Assembly: GCA_902635645.1 (NCBI GenBank)
Contig: CACPON010000006.1
Coordinates: forward strand, 1-49,739
DNA length: 49,739 bases
Reading direction: 5' to 3'
Source: an uncultured SAR86 cluster bacterium
GTDB lineage: Bacteria > Pseudomonadota > Gammaproteobacteria > Magnimaribacterales > D2472
The first letter of the stretch is position 1, and each line of letters starts with the position of its first letter. The position numbers were made by a program, and so were the translations under genes. The notes under the pieces were generated by a model, which was not told the origin of the DNA, made no database searches, and saw only the letters and a list, made by a program, of their open reading frames with translations. This document shows, in pieces, positions 25,777 through 34,827 of this stretch.

Positions 25777-28467
25777 TTATAGATCCCAACTAAATCCTAG
25801 AGTTGTTACCATTCCAAGATTGTTATGTATTAATCTATTGTACTCACCTGATGAATCAAGTGGTGGATCATTCTTCTCAAGGTTTCTAACAGTTAATGAT
25901 ATATTTAAACCATCAACTTGAGGAACAGAATAAACTGCTCTTAGGTTAACTTGAGTCCAATCACCAATTGAACCAATTGGCTCATATGTTGCTGAATAAT
26001 CATCAGCCATAGAATCAATAAATTCATACTGTAAAGTTAAATACAACTCAGGCATAGCTTGTAAAGTATGACCTACATCCATTGTATATCTATAGTCAGG
26101 TGTTGAAGTTAATCCTACAAAGTTGTAGACAGGACCGTTATAGAAAGCTTCGCCTTCATCTTTGTCCATGTCAATCATACTAAAGTTAACATCAAAGTCT
26201 CCTACTCCAGTCTCAAAAAGACCTGAATATTTAACATCCATACCTGAAGTAAGGATTGAATTACCATTAATAGGATTGTAGAAACACTCTTCAAGTTTTG
26301 AAGATGCACCAGCATCACCTCTTGTACAATAAGCACCTTGAGATGTTAGAACTGTTGCATAACTAGCACCTAATACAGTTGAGTCAATAATATCTTGAAC
26401 AGTAATTGCAGTAACAACTTTATCAATCTCTGTTTCAAAGAAATCAACTGCTATTGAATGGTTACCCCATTCATAAATGATACCAAAGTTAGTTGACTCA
26501 GACTCTTCTGGTCCTAAGTTTGGGTTAGAAGAAATATAGGTATTAACCTGCTCTTCATTACAGTCTGCTCTAGCAATTCCAACAGCATTACAGTAAACAT
26601 AGTCAGTATGATATTCAGCACTAAAAGTAGTATTAGCAACCAAATCACCTAAACCAGGAGCACGGAAACCAGTTCCCATTGATGCTCTTAGTGTTAAGCC
26701 TTCCATTACTTCAACTAAACCTTTAAGTGTGTATGAAGTGTTAGTACCAAAGTCACTATAGTCGTCATGTCTAACAGCTACTTGAACTTCACCACGTCCG
26801 TCCATAACAGCAGTTTTTGTTTCAACAAACATAGCAGTATATGATCTTGAACTACCGTCAGAGTTACCTGATGAACCACCAACGTTTCCAACTTCACTTT
26901 GTTTATCAAATAAGTTTTGATATCTATATTCAGCATCTTGAATACCAGCAACAAAGTCAGTATTAGGAATCATTTTTAATGGACCGCCAATAGTATATTC
27001 AAGGTTTCTGAATTGTGTATTAGCTGTTTGTGATGGACTTGCAGTGTAGTATGCAACTACATCAGGATGGAAAAGATCTGTTTGATCTTTAAAAGTTCCT
27101 GCGCCATCAGGTGAGAAAGCTGTAGCAGCTTCTGTATATTCTGGTTTTTGAAGATAACAACACTCATATGTATCATAATCAGTTTTATTAAACTGTAATG
27201 ATAAATCCCATGTGTATTCACCTAGGTTTCCTGTTAAACCAACAACAGCGTTTCCACCCCAGTCTGTTCTCCATGATGCTCTAGGTCCAATTTCAATAAA
27301 TCTTTTTCTTAATTGAACAGGGACATCAAGACCATAAATTACTTGCTCAGCAGTTCCATCTGATTGAGCAGGTACTCTAACATTTGCCAATCCAGCTGGA
27401 TATGGGTCGATGAAAGCAGCAGGAGGAGCATATCTACCAAATGTCTCATTTCTTGAAATAACAAATGATGTATATAGATTCATTCCGCCTTGAATATCTT
27501 TATCATAGTTTAATGTGAATGCATCAAAGTTCTTACCAGCATTTTCAGCCATGATTTGTGTATAGTCGAATGAACATACGTAGTCATTATCTAGACCACC
27601 GGCAGGAGCTGCACCCCATGTATAAGTTTTACCACCTTCTAAAAATCTCTCGTCACCTAAACATTCAGCAGCAGGCAAATATTGCCCTTTAACTAAATGA
27701 GGATATTTTGTAGATGTTTCTAATAGCTTGTAGTTCCAAGCATAAGAAGAGACGTTAAAGCCTGAGCTTAAATCTCCGTCTGTTGGAGGTGTTCCCATAG
27801 TATATGGTCTATCTGATAGATAGATGATATCTCTTTGTTGGTGCTCATAAGACCACATTATTCGAGAATCATCAGTTGATAGTCCTCCAACAATTGAGAA
27901 TGATTCCTCTTCACCACCAGGTAGATCAGGAGATGAAACAGTACCACTGATAGTAAGACCGTTGAAGTCTTTCTTTGTGATAATGTTTACAACACCACCG
28001 ATAGCATCAGAACCATAAACTGCAGATGCGCCATCTGCTAATATTTCAACACGCTCAATAGCAGCTGTTGGTAATAAGTTTAGGTTAGCTGATTCACCAC
28101 CTGTTTTTGGGTTAGCCGGAACTCTTCTACCATCAATAAGTACTAGAGTTCTAGAAGAACCTAAGCCTCTTAATGAGATTTCAGATGTACCACCAGCAGA
28201 ACTACCGGATCTTTCATAAAAAGAACCAGCTACGTTTATAGGCAACTCTCTTAAAACATCAGAGATTGTAAGCTCTGCAGTTCTTGCTATGACCTCTTGG
28301 TCAAGAACAACAACTGGCTGTGCTCCAGTAAATTCTGATGTTGCAATACGAGAACCTGTAACAACTACTTCTTCAACATCAGATTCTTCTTCTTGTGCTA
28401 CAACAGATGTAGTCATAAAAGAAAAACCCATTACCAAAGCAAGTAGGTATCTTTCTGTATTTAACAT
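25777..28467 (-). CDS. TonB-dependent receptor
   Basis: 896-residue outer-membrane receptor. The signal peptide runs to about Ala24 (TSVVA) and is followed by VEEVVVTGSRI, the TonB-box/plug start. The plug has ELTISDVLRELPINVAG, ISLRGLGSSRTLVLIDGRRVP and the AVYGSDAIGGVVNI motif, and the barrel contains TLRASMGTGFRAPGLGDL. AAGGGGAAA precedes the ATG as ribosome site. It is monocistronic: a terminator follows, and its promoter region faces fabI. Substrate cannot be read from the sequence; the plug type is that of the broad iron-complex/vitamin/peptide receptor group. Confidence 0.92.
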   Translation of the reverse strand: MLNTERYLLALVMGFSFMTTSVVAQEEESDVEEVVVTGSRIATSEFTGAQPVVVLDQEVIARTAELTISDVLRELPINVAGSFYERSGSSAGGTSEISLRGLGSSRTLVLIDGRRVPANPKTGGESANLNLLPTAAIERVEILADGASAVYGSDAIGGVVNIITKKDFNGLTISGTVSSPDLPGGEEESFSIVGGLSTDDSRIMWSYEHQQRDIIYLSDRPYTMGTPPTDGDLSSGFNVSSYAWNYKLLETSTKYPHLVKGQYLPAAECLGDERFLEGGKTYTWGAAPAGGLDNDYVCSFDYTQIMAENAGKNFDAFTLNYDKDIQGGMNLYTSFVISRNETFGRYAPPAAFIDPYPAGLANVRVPAQSDGTAEQVIYGLDVPVQLRKRFIEIGPRASWRTDWGGNAVVGLTGNLGEYTWDLSLQFNKTDYDTYECCYLQKPEYTEAATAFSPDGAGTFKDQTDLFHPDVVAYYTASPSQTANTQFRNLEYTIGGPLKMIPNTDFVAGIQDAEYRYQNLFDKQSEVGNVGGSSGNSDGSSRSYTAMFVETKTAVMDGRGEVQVAVRHDDYSDFGTNTSYTLKGLVEVMEGLTLRASMGTGFRAPGLGDLVANTTFSAEYHTDYVYCNAVGIARADCNEEQVNTYISSNPNLGPEESESTNFGIIYEWGNHSIAVDFFETEIDKVVTAITVQDIIDSTVLGASYATVLTSQGAYCTRGDAGASSKLEECFYNPINGNSILTSGMDVKYSGLFETGVGDFDVNFSMIDMDKDEGEAFYNGPVYNFVGLTSTPDYRYTMDVGHTLQAMPELYLTLQYEFIDSMADDYSATYEPIGSIGDWTQVNLRAVYSVPQVDGLNISLTVRNLEKNDPPLDSSGEYNRLIHNNLGMVTTLGFSWDL

Positions 28468-28518
28468 AATTTCCCCTTTATATATAAAAGTAATCTAACG
28501 CACATGTAACATGTACGT

Positions 28519-28528
28519 CACAATTGTG
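28519..28528. promoter_or_regulatory. Palindrome in TBDR leader
   Basis: Perfect 10-bp palindrome CACAATTGTG, close to ACATGTAACATGT (28502-28514). Both lie between the proposed transcript start (about 28538) and the start codon of the receptor at 28467. Operator or leader structure; function unknown. Confidence 0.35.
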
Positions 28529-28544
28529 TGAAGTATTGCATAAA

Positions 28545-28573
28545 CGTATATGGATGTATATATATCTGAACAA
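28545..28573 (-). promoter_or_regulatory. Probable TBDR promoter
   Basis: On the minus strand TTGTTC (28568-28573), 17-nt spacer, TATACG (28545-28550). It would give a leader of about 70 nt. Confidence 0.4.
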
Positions 28574-28668
28574 TTTATTTATTTTTATTATAGCTAATTA
28601 TAAGTATTACTTATGTATACAAAAAGCTCATTTAATAAACTTTAGTATTTAACACATCATTTATCTTC

Positions 28669-28674
28669 TATAAT
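28669..28674 (+). promoter_or_regulatory. Probable fabI -10 element
   Basis: Perfect TATAAT 41 nt before the fabI start. A good -35 is not visible at 16-18 nt upstream. An inverted repeat TTGTAAT (28693-28699) / ATTACAA (28709-28715) places the AAGGA ribosome site in its loop. Confidence 0.45.
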
Positions 28675-28714
28675 GGTAAATAAGTTAAATATTTGTAATA
28701 AATAAGGAATTACA

Positions 28715-29506
28715 ATGTTATTGAAAGATAAAAAGATACTCATCACTGGTCTGGCAAATAAATACTCTATAGCAGCTGGAATTGCATCAGCTATGCATAG
28801 AGAAGGAGCTGAATTAGCTTTTACCTATCAAAATGAAAGACTTTTAAAGAATCTTGAGCCTTTAGCAAAAGAATATGGATCAGAGATCTTAATAGAATGT
28901 GATGTTGCAAGTGATGAGTCTATAGAAAACTCATTTATAGAATTATCAAAAAAGTGGGATAAGTTTGATGGTTTTGTTCATTCAATAGGTTTTGCGCCCT
29001 CAGATCAACTAGAAGGTAATTTTGTAGATGTTACAACTCGCGAAGGCTTTAAAATTGCTCATGATATTAGTTCGTATAGCTTTACTGCGCTAGCAAAAGC
29101 ATGTAAGCCTATGCTGAATGATGGGTCTGCCCTACTTACTCTTACTTACTTAGGGGCAATACAAACTTTACCAAATTACAACGTCATGGGTCTTGCAAAA
29201 GCAAGTCTTGAAGCAAACACAAGATTTCTTGCAGCATCTATGGGTTCTGACAATGTTCGGGTAAATGCTATCTCAGCAGGACCAATAAAAACTCTTGCAG
29301 CCTCTGGAGTAAAAAACTTTAGAAAAATGCTTTCTCAACATTCATCTCGAGCTCCACTTGGAAGAACTGTAACTACTGAAGAGGTAGGCAATGCGGCTGC
29401 ATTTTTGTGCTCAGACTATGCCAGTGGTATAACAGGTGAGATTACCTATGTAGATGCTGGTTTTAATACTGCGGCTATGCCTCTTACTGACATTATAGAT
29501 AGTTAA
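28715..29506 (+). CDS. fabI: Enoyl-[acyl-carrier-protein] reductase (NADH)
   Basis: Short-chain dehydrogenase that completes each cycle of fatty acid synthesis by reducing the enoyl-ACP double bond. 263 residues, like E. coli FabI (262). The nucleotide-binding segment [15 protein letters not shown] matches FabI rather than FabG. Catalytic Tyr155 and Lys162 lie in YNVMGLAK, with a further Tyr in LTYLGA. The substrate-loop region [16 protein letters not shown] and the C-terminal [16 protein letters not shown] are conserved. Followed after 2 nt by the methyltransferase gene. Confidence 0.97.
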   Translation: MLLKDKKILITGLANKYSIAAGIASAMHREGAELAFTYQNERLLKNLEPLAKEYGSEILIECDVASDESIENSFIELSKKWDKFDGFVHSIGFAPSDQLEGNFVDVTTREGFKIAHDISSYSFTALAKACKPMLNDGSALLTLTYLGAIQTLPNYNVMGLAKASLEANTRFLAASMGSDNVRVNAISAGPIKTLAASGVKNFRKMLSQHSSRAPLGRTVTTEEVGNAAAFLCSDYASGITGEITYVDAGFNTAAMPLTDIIDS

Positions 29507-29508
29507 TT

Positions 29509-30126
29509 TTGGATTTCTACGATAAATATATTCTTCCTAAATTTTTAAACTGTGCCTGTGGTACAAAACCTATTAATTATCAAAGAGATAAAATAGTTCC
29601 ATTAGCTAAAGGAATTGTCTTAGATATTGGTATTGGGTCTGGACTCAATATACCTTTTTATAACAAATCTAATATTGATCACTTGTATGGTCTAGATCCT
29701 TCTGAGGAACTCTTAAAAATAGCCAAACCTCTAGCAAAAAAAAATGAATTAGAGATTGAATTCCTTCAATGCGGCGCAGAAGCTATTCCCTTAACTGATC
29801 AGTCAATTGATACAGTTTTGATTACATACACTATGTGCACAATTCCAGATATTAAATTATCGAATTCTGAGATAATGAGAGTGTTGAAACCTGAGGGGCA
29901 ATTATTATTTTGCGAACATGGGTTGGCACCTGATAAAAATATTGCTAAGTGGCAAAGAAGAATTAACCCTATATGGAGAAAGATAGCTGGTGGTTGTAAT
30001 CTGAATCGAGACATTCCTAAATTAATTACTTCATCTGGTTTTAAAATTTCAAATATGGAAGAAATGTATCTTCCAAGCACACCTAAATTTGCAGGTTACA
30101 ATTACTGGGGAGTTGCTAAAAAATAA
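29509..30126 (+). CDS. Class I SAM-dependent methyltransferase
   Basis: 205-residue Rossmann-fold methyltransferase. SAM-binding motif I is VLDIGIGSGLNIPFY (about residue 40), the acidic residue of motif II is in YGLDPSEEL, and motif IV/post-I regions follow (LITYTMCTIPD, RVLKPEGQLLFCEHG). The ILPKFLNCACG opening and the CEHG motif resemble the METTL7/UbiE-like membrane-associated group, acting on lipids or thiols. The substrate is not identifiable. The start is TTG at 29509, 2 nt after the fabI stop, since no ATG fits the conserved N-terminus. Coupling to fabI hints at lipid metabolism. Confidence 0.8.
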   Translation: MDFYDKYILPKFLNCACGTKPINYQRDKIVPLAKGIVLDIGIGSGLNIPFYNKSNIDHLYGLDPSEELLKIAKPLAKKNELEIEFLQCGAEAIPLTDQSIDTVLITYTMCTIPDIKLSNSEIMRVLKPEGQLLFCEHGLAPDKNIAKWQRRINPIWRKIAGGCNLNRDIPKLITSSGFKISNMEEMYLPSTPKFAGYNYWGVAKK

Positions 30127-30143
30127 AAACATTAGGGGGAAAA

Positions 30144-31571
30144 ATGTTTAAAAAGTTTAATTTTTTAATTTTGGTGCTTTTTTTTGGATTAGCTCAAGAA
30201 GTTCGTTCTTCGCAAATTGATCAAAGTATTAATAATCATAAAAAACAGTTTTCAGACGTGGCTCTTGAAATATGGAATCATGCTGAGATGGGCTATCAAG
30301 AAACTAAGAGCTCAAATTTACTTGCTTCTGAACTTGAAAAAGAAGGTTTTAAAATAACTAAGAATGTGGCTGATATACCCACAGCATTTATAGCTGAATA
30401 CGGCTCAAGTGGTCCTGTTATTGGAATTTTAGGAGAGTTTGATGCTCTTCCAGGACTGGCACAATCAAAATCGCCTTTTAAAGAGGTTATAGATAATGGA
30501 ACTGGTGCTGGTCATGCCTGTGGTCATCATTTATTTGGTGCAGCATCAGCATGGGCTGCAGTTGTAGTAAAAGAATGGCTCGAGTTTAATGGTATAAAAG
30601 GAAGAGTAAGGTTTTATGGAACTCCTGCTGAAGAAGGTGGTTCTGGAAAAGTTTATATGGTTAGAGAAGGATTGTTTAATGATGTAGATATAGTACTTCA
30701 CTGGCACCCAGATGACGTTAATTCTGCAAATTCAAGAACATCAAATTCTAACAAATCAGCAAAATTTACTTTTAGTGGTATTTCTTCTCATGCAGCTGGC
30801 GCCCCTGAACAAGGCAGATCTGCATTAGATGGTGTTGAATCAATGAATATGATGGTTAATATGTTAAGAGAACATATTCCACAAGAATCTCGTATTCACT
30901 ATGTAATTACTAAGGGAGGTTTAGCACCAAATGTTGTGCCAGATTTGGCTGAAGTTTATTACTATGTAAGGCATCCTGAAATGCCTATGGTTGAAGAATT
31001 ATTTAATAGAGTCGTAAAAACTGCAGAAGGTGCAGCTATTGGAACAGATACTAAAATGACTTATGAGGTAATGCATGGCAATTATTCACTTCTACCAAAT
31101 GATGTAATTCAGAAAATAATGCATAAAAATCTAACTTCATTTGGGGGAATACAGTATTCAGACAAAGAGAATGATTATGCAAAAACTATTTATAAAACAT
31201 TCCTAGAACCAACAATGGAAATAGGCTCACAAGAATTTGTAAGTGACTATACAACTTCTCATAGTTATGGCTCTACAGATGTTGGTGACGTTAGTTGGGT
31301 AGTGCCTACTGCTGGAATAAGAACTGCGACATGGGTTCCAGGAACTGCTGCACATTCGTGGCAAGCTGTTGCAGCTGGTGGAACCAGCATTGGATTAAAA
31401 GGTACAGAATTAGCTGCTAAAACAATATCAGCAACTGCTATTGAGATTTTTAGTAATCCTGAAATTATTCAACAAGCTAAACAAGAACTTGAATCCAGAG
31501 TTGGAGAAAGTTTTAAATATAAAGCTTTATTGGGTGATAGAAAGCCGCCATTGAATTATAGAGTTAATTAG
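30144..31571 (+). CDS. Exported M20 family amidohydrolase, AbgB-like
   Basis: Zinc-dependent amidohydrolase of the M20D group, most like p-aminobenzoyl-glutamate hydrolase subunit B (AbgB). 475 residues. The metal site shows HACGHH (His124, Cys126, His128/129), PAEEGG and LHWHPDD, and the dimerisation domain starts near SGISSHAAGAPEQGRSALDG. Unlike E. coli AbgB it begins with an apparent signal peptide (residues 1 to about 22, hydrophobic LILVLFFGL), so it probably acts in the periplasm. A strong GGGGGA ribosome site precedes the ATG. Converges with ggt with an 8-nt overlap. Other N-acyl amino acids are possible substrates. Confidence 0.85.
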   Translation: MFKKFNFLILVLFFGLAQEVRSSQIDQSINNHKKQFSDVALEIWNHAEMGYQETKSSNLLASELEKEGFKITKNVADIPTAFIAEYGSSGPVIGILGEFDALPGLAQSKSPFKEVIDNGTGAGHACGHHLFGAASAWAAVVVKEWLEFNGIKGRVRFYGTPAEEGGSGKVYMVREGLFNDVDIVLHWHPDDVNSANSRTSNSNKSAKFTFSGISSHAAGAPEQGRSALDGVESMNMMVNMLREHIPQESRIHYVITKGGLAPNVVPDLAEVYYYVRHPEMPMVEELFNRVVKTAEGAAIGTDTKMTYEVMHGNYSLLPNDVIQKIMHKNLTSFGGIQYSDKENDYAKTIYKTFLEPTMEIGSQEFVSDYTTSHSYGSTDVGDVSWVVPTAGIRTATWVPGTAAHSWQAVAAGGTSIGLKGTELAAKTISATAIEIFSNPEIIQQAKQELESRVGESFKYKALLGDRKPPLNYRVN

Positions 31572-33312
31572 TTGTTTGCGCTGAAACAGAGGCATTAGGT
31601 CTTCTTAAATCAGCATAACCATATCTAACACCATCGACAATATGAATACTTTGTGTGCTTCCCATAGTTTTATTTGAAGATGTTTTATGCCCCATTCTGT
31701 TCAGACCTTTAACAATATCTGAACTTAAAGTTTTCTCATAATCTATGCCGGTGTATGGCCAGTCTTTATGAACTCTTGGAAGCATGGTGGCATCTCCAAT
31801 TGATAAATTAAAATCAATAACTCCAGTTAATACTCTCAAAATAGCACCAGGTATATAAGAGCCTCCAGGTGAGCCAGTTATAAGTGAAAGATTATTATTT
31901 TTATCAAATACCATTACAGGTGCCATGGTGCTCATTGGTCTTTTACCAGGTTTAAATCGATTTCCAGGACTAACTCCCCTGCCCTCAATAGCAACATTGC
32001 CAGATCTATACATTAAATTATTCATCTGATTATTCATTATAATGCCTGTACCAGGAATCGTTACTCCCGAACCAAAAGATGCACCTAGTGTATAAGTATT
32101 TGACACAGCATTTCCCTCTGAATCAATTATTGAGTAATGCGTTGTATCTCTGCTCTCGTTAGTTATAGATAAAGGCTTTATTGATGAAGCTTTACTTGCT
32201 TTATTATATTTTATTGATTTAACTAATTCTTTTGTTCTCTCTTTTGAAAGAAGCTTATCTACCGGCACATCATAGTAATCAGGATCACCAACTTCTGAAG
32301 ATCGATTATTATGCCCTCTTCTTAATGCTTCTGAAAATAAATGATATGTCGCAATTGAATTGCTTTTATATTTTTCTAATTCAAAAAAACTTAATATATT
32401 TAAAGCGGTTAATAACGTGATTCCACCTCCAGATGGAGGACCGGCTGTAAATACTTTGTTTCCTCTATATTCTGTTGATATTGGCGATCTAATTTCAGCT
32501 TTATACTGAGCAAAGTCTTCTAACTTCATTAAACCACCATTGTTATTCATTGCTTCTATGATCTTTTTAGCTGTCTCTCCTTTATAGAAACCATCTTTCC
32601 CATTTTTTGATATTAGGCTTAAAGTATTTGCAAGGTCTGGTAACATAAGAATAGAGTTTTCCTCTATTACTGAATCATTTTTATAATATAGGCGTCTTGA
32701 CTCTAAATCATCGTAAAGTCTTGGAGTGCTTTCAATTGCCTTATGAAGGTCATAACTAACCACAATACCGTTTTTGGCTTGAGCAATAACTGGAGCAAGA
32801 ACTTCACTCAACTTTAATCTACCAAAGTATGCATGAGCATCAAGTAAACCAGCAACTGTTCCTGGAACTGCAGATGCCTTATATCCTGTATCTAAAACAT
32901 CAAATTTATTAGTATCAAAATTTTTAGGAACAACTTGATATTTTTTACCATCACTGCTGGAAATATTGAATATATTCTCTAAGTTAGAATTCAGAGGCGA
33001 TTTGCTTCTATAGTCTATATAAAAAATTTCATCTTTTTCTTTCAAATAAACTAGCATAAAGCCACCGCCACCTAGATTTCCTGCTCTGGGCAAAGTAACT
33101 GCTAAAGAAAATCCAACAGCAACAGCTGCATCTATAGCATTTCCCCCTTTATTTAAAATCTCTATTCCTATATCTGATGATAAATAATTTTGACTAACAA
33201 CCATTCCATAATTACCCACAACAGGATGATATGGGGACTCATAATCTATATAACTTCTAGAATCAATTGAGCTAGAAAATAGAATTACAAAGGTTATAAA
33301 AATTTTCTGCAT
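31564..33312 (-). CDS. ggt: Gamma-glutamyltransferase
   Basis: N-terminal nucleophile hydrolase that cleaves gamma-glutamyl bonds of glutathione and related compounds in the periplasm. 582 residues with a short signal peptide. The large subunit begins at autoprocessing Thr391 in RDTTHYSIID, the same number as E. coli GGT, followed by SNTYTLGASFGSG. GNLGGGGFMLVY and the GSPGGSYIPGAILRV substrate loop are present. 2 nt downstream of the DASS transporter, so co-transcribed with it. The released glutamate or dipeptide could then be imported. Confidence 0.95.
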   Translation of the reverse strand: MQKIFITFVILFSSSIDSRSYIDYESPYHPVVGNYGMVVSQNYLSSDIGIEILNKGGNAIDAAVAVGFSLAVTLPRAGNLGGGGFMLVYLKEKDEIFYIDYRSKSPLNSNLENIFNISSSDGKKYQVVPKNFDTNKFDVLDTGYKASAVPGTVAGLLDAHAYFGRLKLSEVLAPVIAQAKNGIVVSYDLHKAIESTPRLYDDLESRRLYYKNDSVIEENSILMLPDLANTLSLISKNGKDGFYKGETAKKIIEAMNNNGGLMKLEDFAQYKAEIRSPISTEYRGNKVFTAGPPSGGGITLLTALNILSFFELEKYKSNSIATYHLFSEALRRGHNNRSSEVGDPDYYDVPVDKLLSKERTKELVKSIKYNKASKASSIKPLSITNESRDTTHYSIIDSEGNAVSNTYTLGASFGSGVTIPGTGIIMNNQMNNLMYRSGNVAIEGRGVSPGNRFKPGKRPMSTMAPVMVFDKNNNLSLITGSPGGSYIPGAILRVLTGVIDFNLSIGDATMLPRVHKDWPYTGIDYEKTLSSDIVKGLNRMGHKTSSNKTMGSTQSIHIVDGVRYGYADLRRPNASVSAQTTN

Positions 33313-33314
33313 CT

Positions 33315-34751
33315 TTAAAAAATTTGCGGAGCTAAGAAATAAGCAAATATAGTTACAACAAATATGCCAATAATATTCAGCGCAAAGCCTGCTTTCATCA
33401 TTGTAGCTATTGTAAATTTACCTGAACCATAAACTATAGCATTTGGAGGTGTTGCAACAGGTAGCATAAAGGCACAGCTCGCAGCCAAACAAACTGGAAC
33501 TGTAAGTGATACAGGAAGCACTCCTATACCGATAGCTACTGCACCGAATACTGGTAAAAATGTTGAAGTCGTTGCTACATTAGAAGTAACTTCTGTTAAG
33601 AAAATAATTAAGGTTGCAACTGCAAGTATTAAGAAAATTGGAGGAACTTTACTCAATACACTTAATCCTTCACCAATCCAAATACCTAGGCCGCTTGAGT
33701 TTATTTGGGCTGCTATTGATAGCCCACCTCCAAAGAGAATTAATAAACCCCATGGCAATTTATCAGATTGACTCCAGTCAAGAAGCTCGCCTTTGTTTGT
33801 ACTTGAGGGAATCATAAATAATAAAATTGCTGATATTATTGCTATACCTGCATCGGTAAGACCTGAGAACATTTCAAAATTATCTAAAAAAGTTCGGAAT
33901 ATCCAAGCCAGAGCAGTCAAACCAAAAATTATAGAAATCTTCTTTTCATCTTTAGATAATGGGCCTTGATCTGTAAGCATATTTTTTAAATATAATTTAG
34001 TCTCATCAGACGTTATAAAAGATGTAGGGAAAACATACTTGGTCAAGATTACCCATGCCGAATAAAGCATAACAATTGCTAAAGGTACTCCAAGAGTCAT
34101 CCATTGAATCATAGAAATTTCTATACCATATGTTTCTTGCATGAATGCACTAAAAACAATATTTGGAGCAGTGCCAACAAGAGTGGACATACCACCAATT
34201 GTTGCTGCATATGCAATCCCTAACATCAAAGACGTATCAAAAAATTTCTTTTCTTTATCTGTAAGACCAGGGATTGTATTAGCTACAACTGAGCAGACAG
34301 CTAGACCTATAGGTAAAAGCATTAATGTTGTAGAGGTATTCATTACAAACATGCTTATTAATGCAGCAACTGTCATAAAGCCACCAATAAGTTTAGGTCC
34401 ACTAGAGCCAGCAGCGATAATCATATGCAATGCCATTCTTTTATGAAGACCTGATCTCTCAATTGCCAAGGCAAGCATAAAACCACCTAGAAATAAATAT
34501 ATATTTGGATTGGCATAAGGTAGTGCTGCTTCTTTAAATGAGGTCACTCCAACTAATGGGAATAAAGCTAAAGGAAGCAAAGCTGTCACTGGCACTGGTA
34601 TAGCTTCAGTTGCCCACCAAATCGCCATTAATGTAACAATTGCAGCAACTGACCATCCTGTTTCACTTAGTCCTGATGGTGCAGGCAAAATCATCATACT
34701 AATAAAAACAATAAGCCCAATTAAAAAACCTTTTTTCTTATATACATTCAT
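33315..34751 (-). CDS. DASS/SLC13 family sodium:anion symporter
   Basis: 478-residue inner-membrane carrier of the divalent anion:Na+ symporter family. Typical blocks: WWATEAIPVPVTALLPLALFPL, MNTSTTLMLLPIG, GTAPNIVFSAF, the second TEVTSNVATTSTFLPV and the signature CAFMLPVATPPNAIVYGSG. It has roughly a dozen hydrophobic segments. Members carry C4-dicarboxylates, sulfate or citrate; the Asn-Thr and Ser-Asn-Val repeats favour dicarboxylates, but the substrate is open. It is coupled to ggt and separated from the upstream TBDR by a hairpin. Confidence 0.92.
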   Translation of the reverse strand: MNVYKKKGFLIGLIVFISMMILPAPSGLSETGWSVAAIVTLMAIWWATEAIPVPVTALLPLALFPLVGVTSFKEAALPYANPNIYLFLGGFMLALAIERSGLHKRMALHMIIAAGSSGPKLIGGFMTVAALISMFVMNTSTTLMLLPIGLAVCSVVANTIPGLTDKEKKFFDTSLMLGIAYAATIGGMSTLVGTAPNIVFSAFMQETYGIEISMIQWMTLGVPLAIVMLYSAWVILTKYVFPTSFITSDETKLYLKNMLTDQGPLSKDEKKISIIFGLTALAWIFRTFLDNFEMFSGLTDAGIAIISAILLFMIPSSTNKGELLDWSQSDKLPWGLLILFGGGLSIAAQINSSGLGIWIGEGLSVLSKVPPIFLILAVATLIIFLTEVTSNVATTSTFLPVFGAVAIGIGVLPVSLTVPVCLAASCAFMLPVATPPNAIVYGSGKFTIATMMKAGFALNIIGIFVVTIFAYFLAPQIF

Positions 34752-34784
34752 AAGTAATTATTTAGATTAAATCATTATTCATAA

Positions 34785-34808
34785 AAAAGGGAGTCGAAAC
34801 TCCCTTTT
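34785..34808 (-). terminator. Rho-independent terminator after TBDR, before DASS gene
   Basis: AAAAGGGAGT, CGAA tetraloop, ACTCCCTTTT: 10-bp stem followed by a U-run on the minus strand. Only 33 nt separate it from the DASS start codon. Confidence 0.85.
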
Positions 34809-34827
34809 AGATTTTTAGTTCAAAAAA

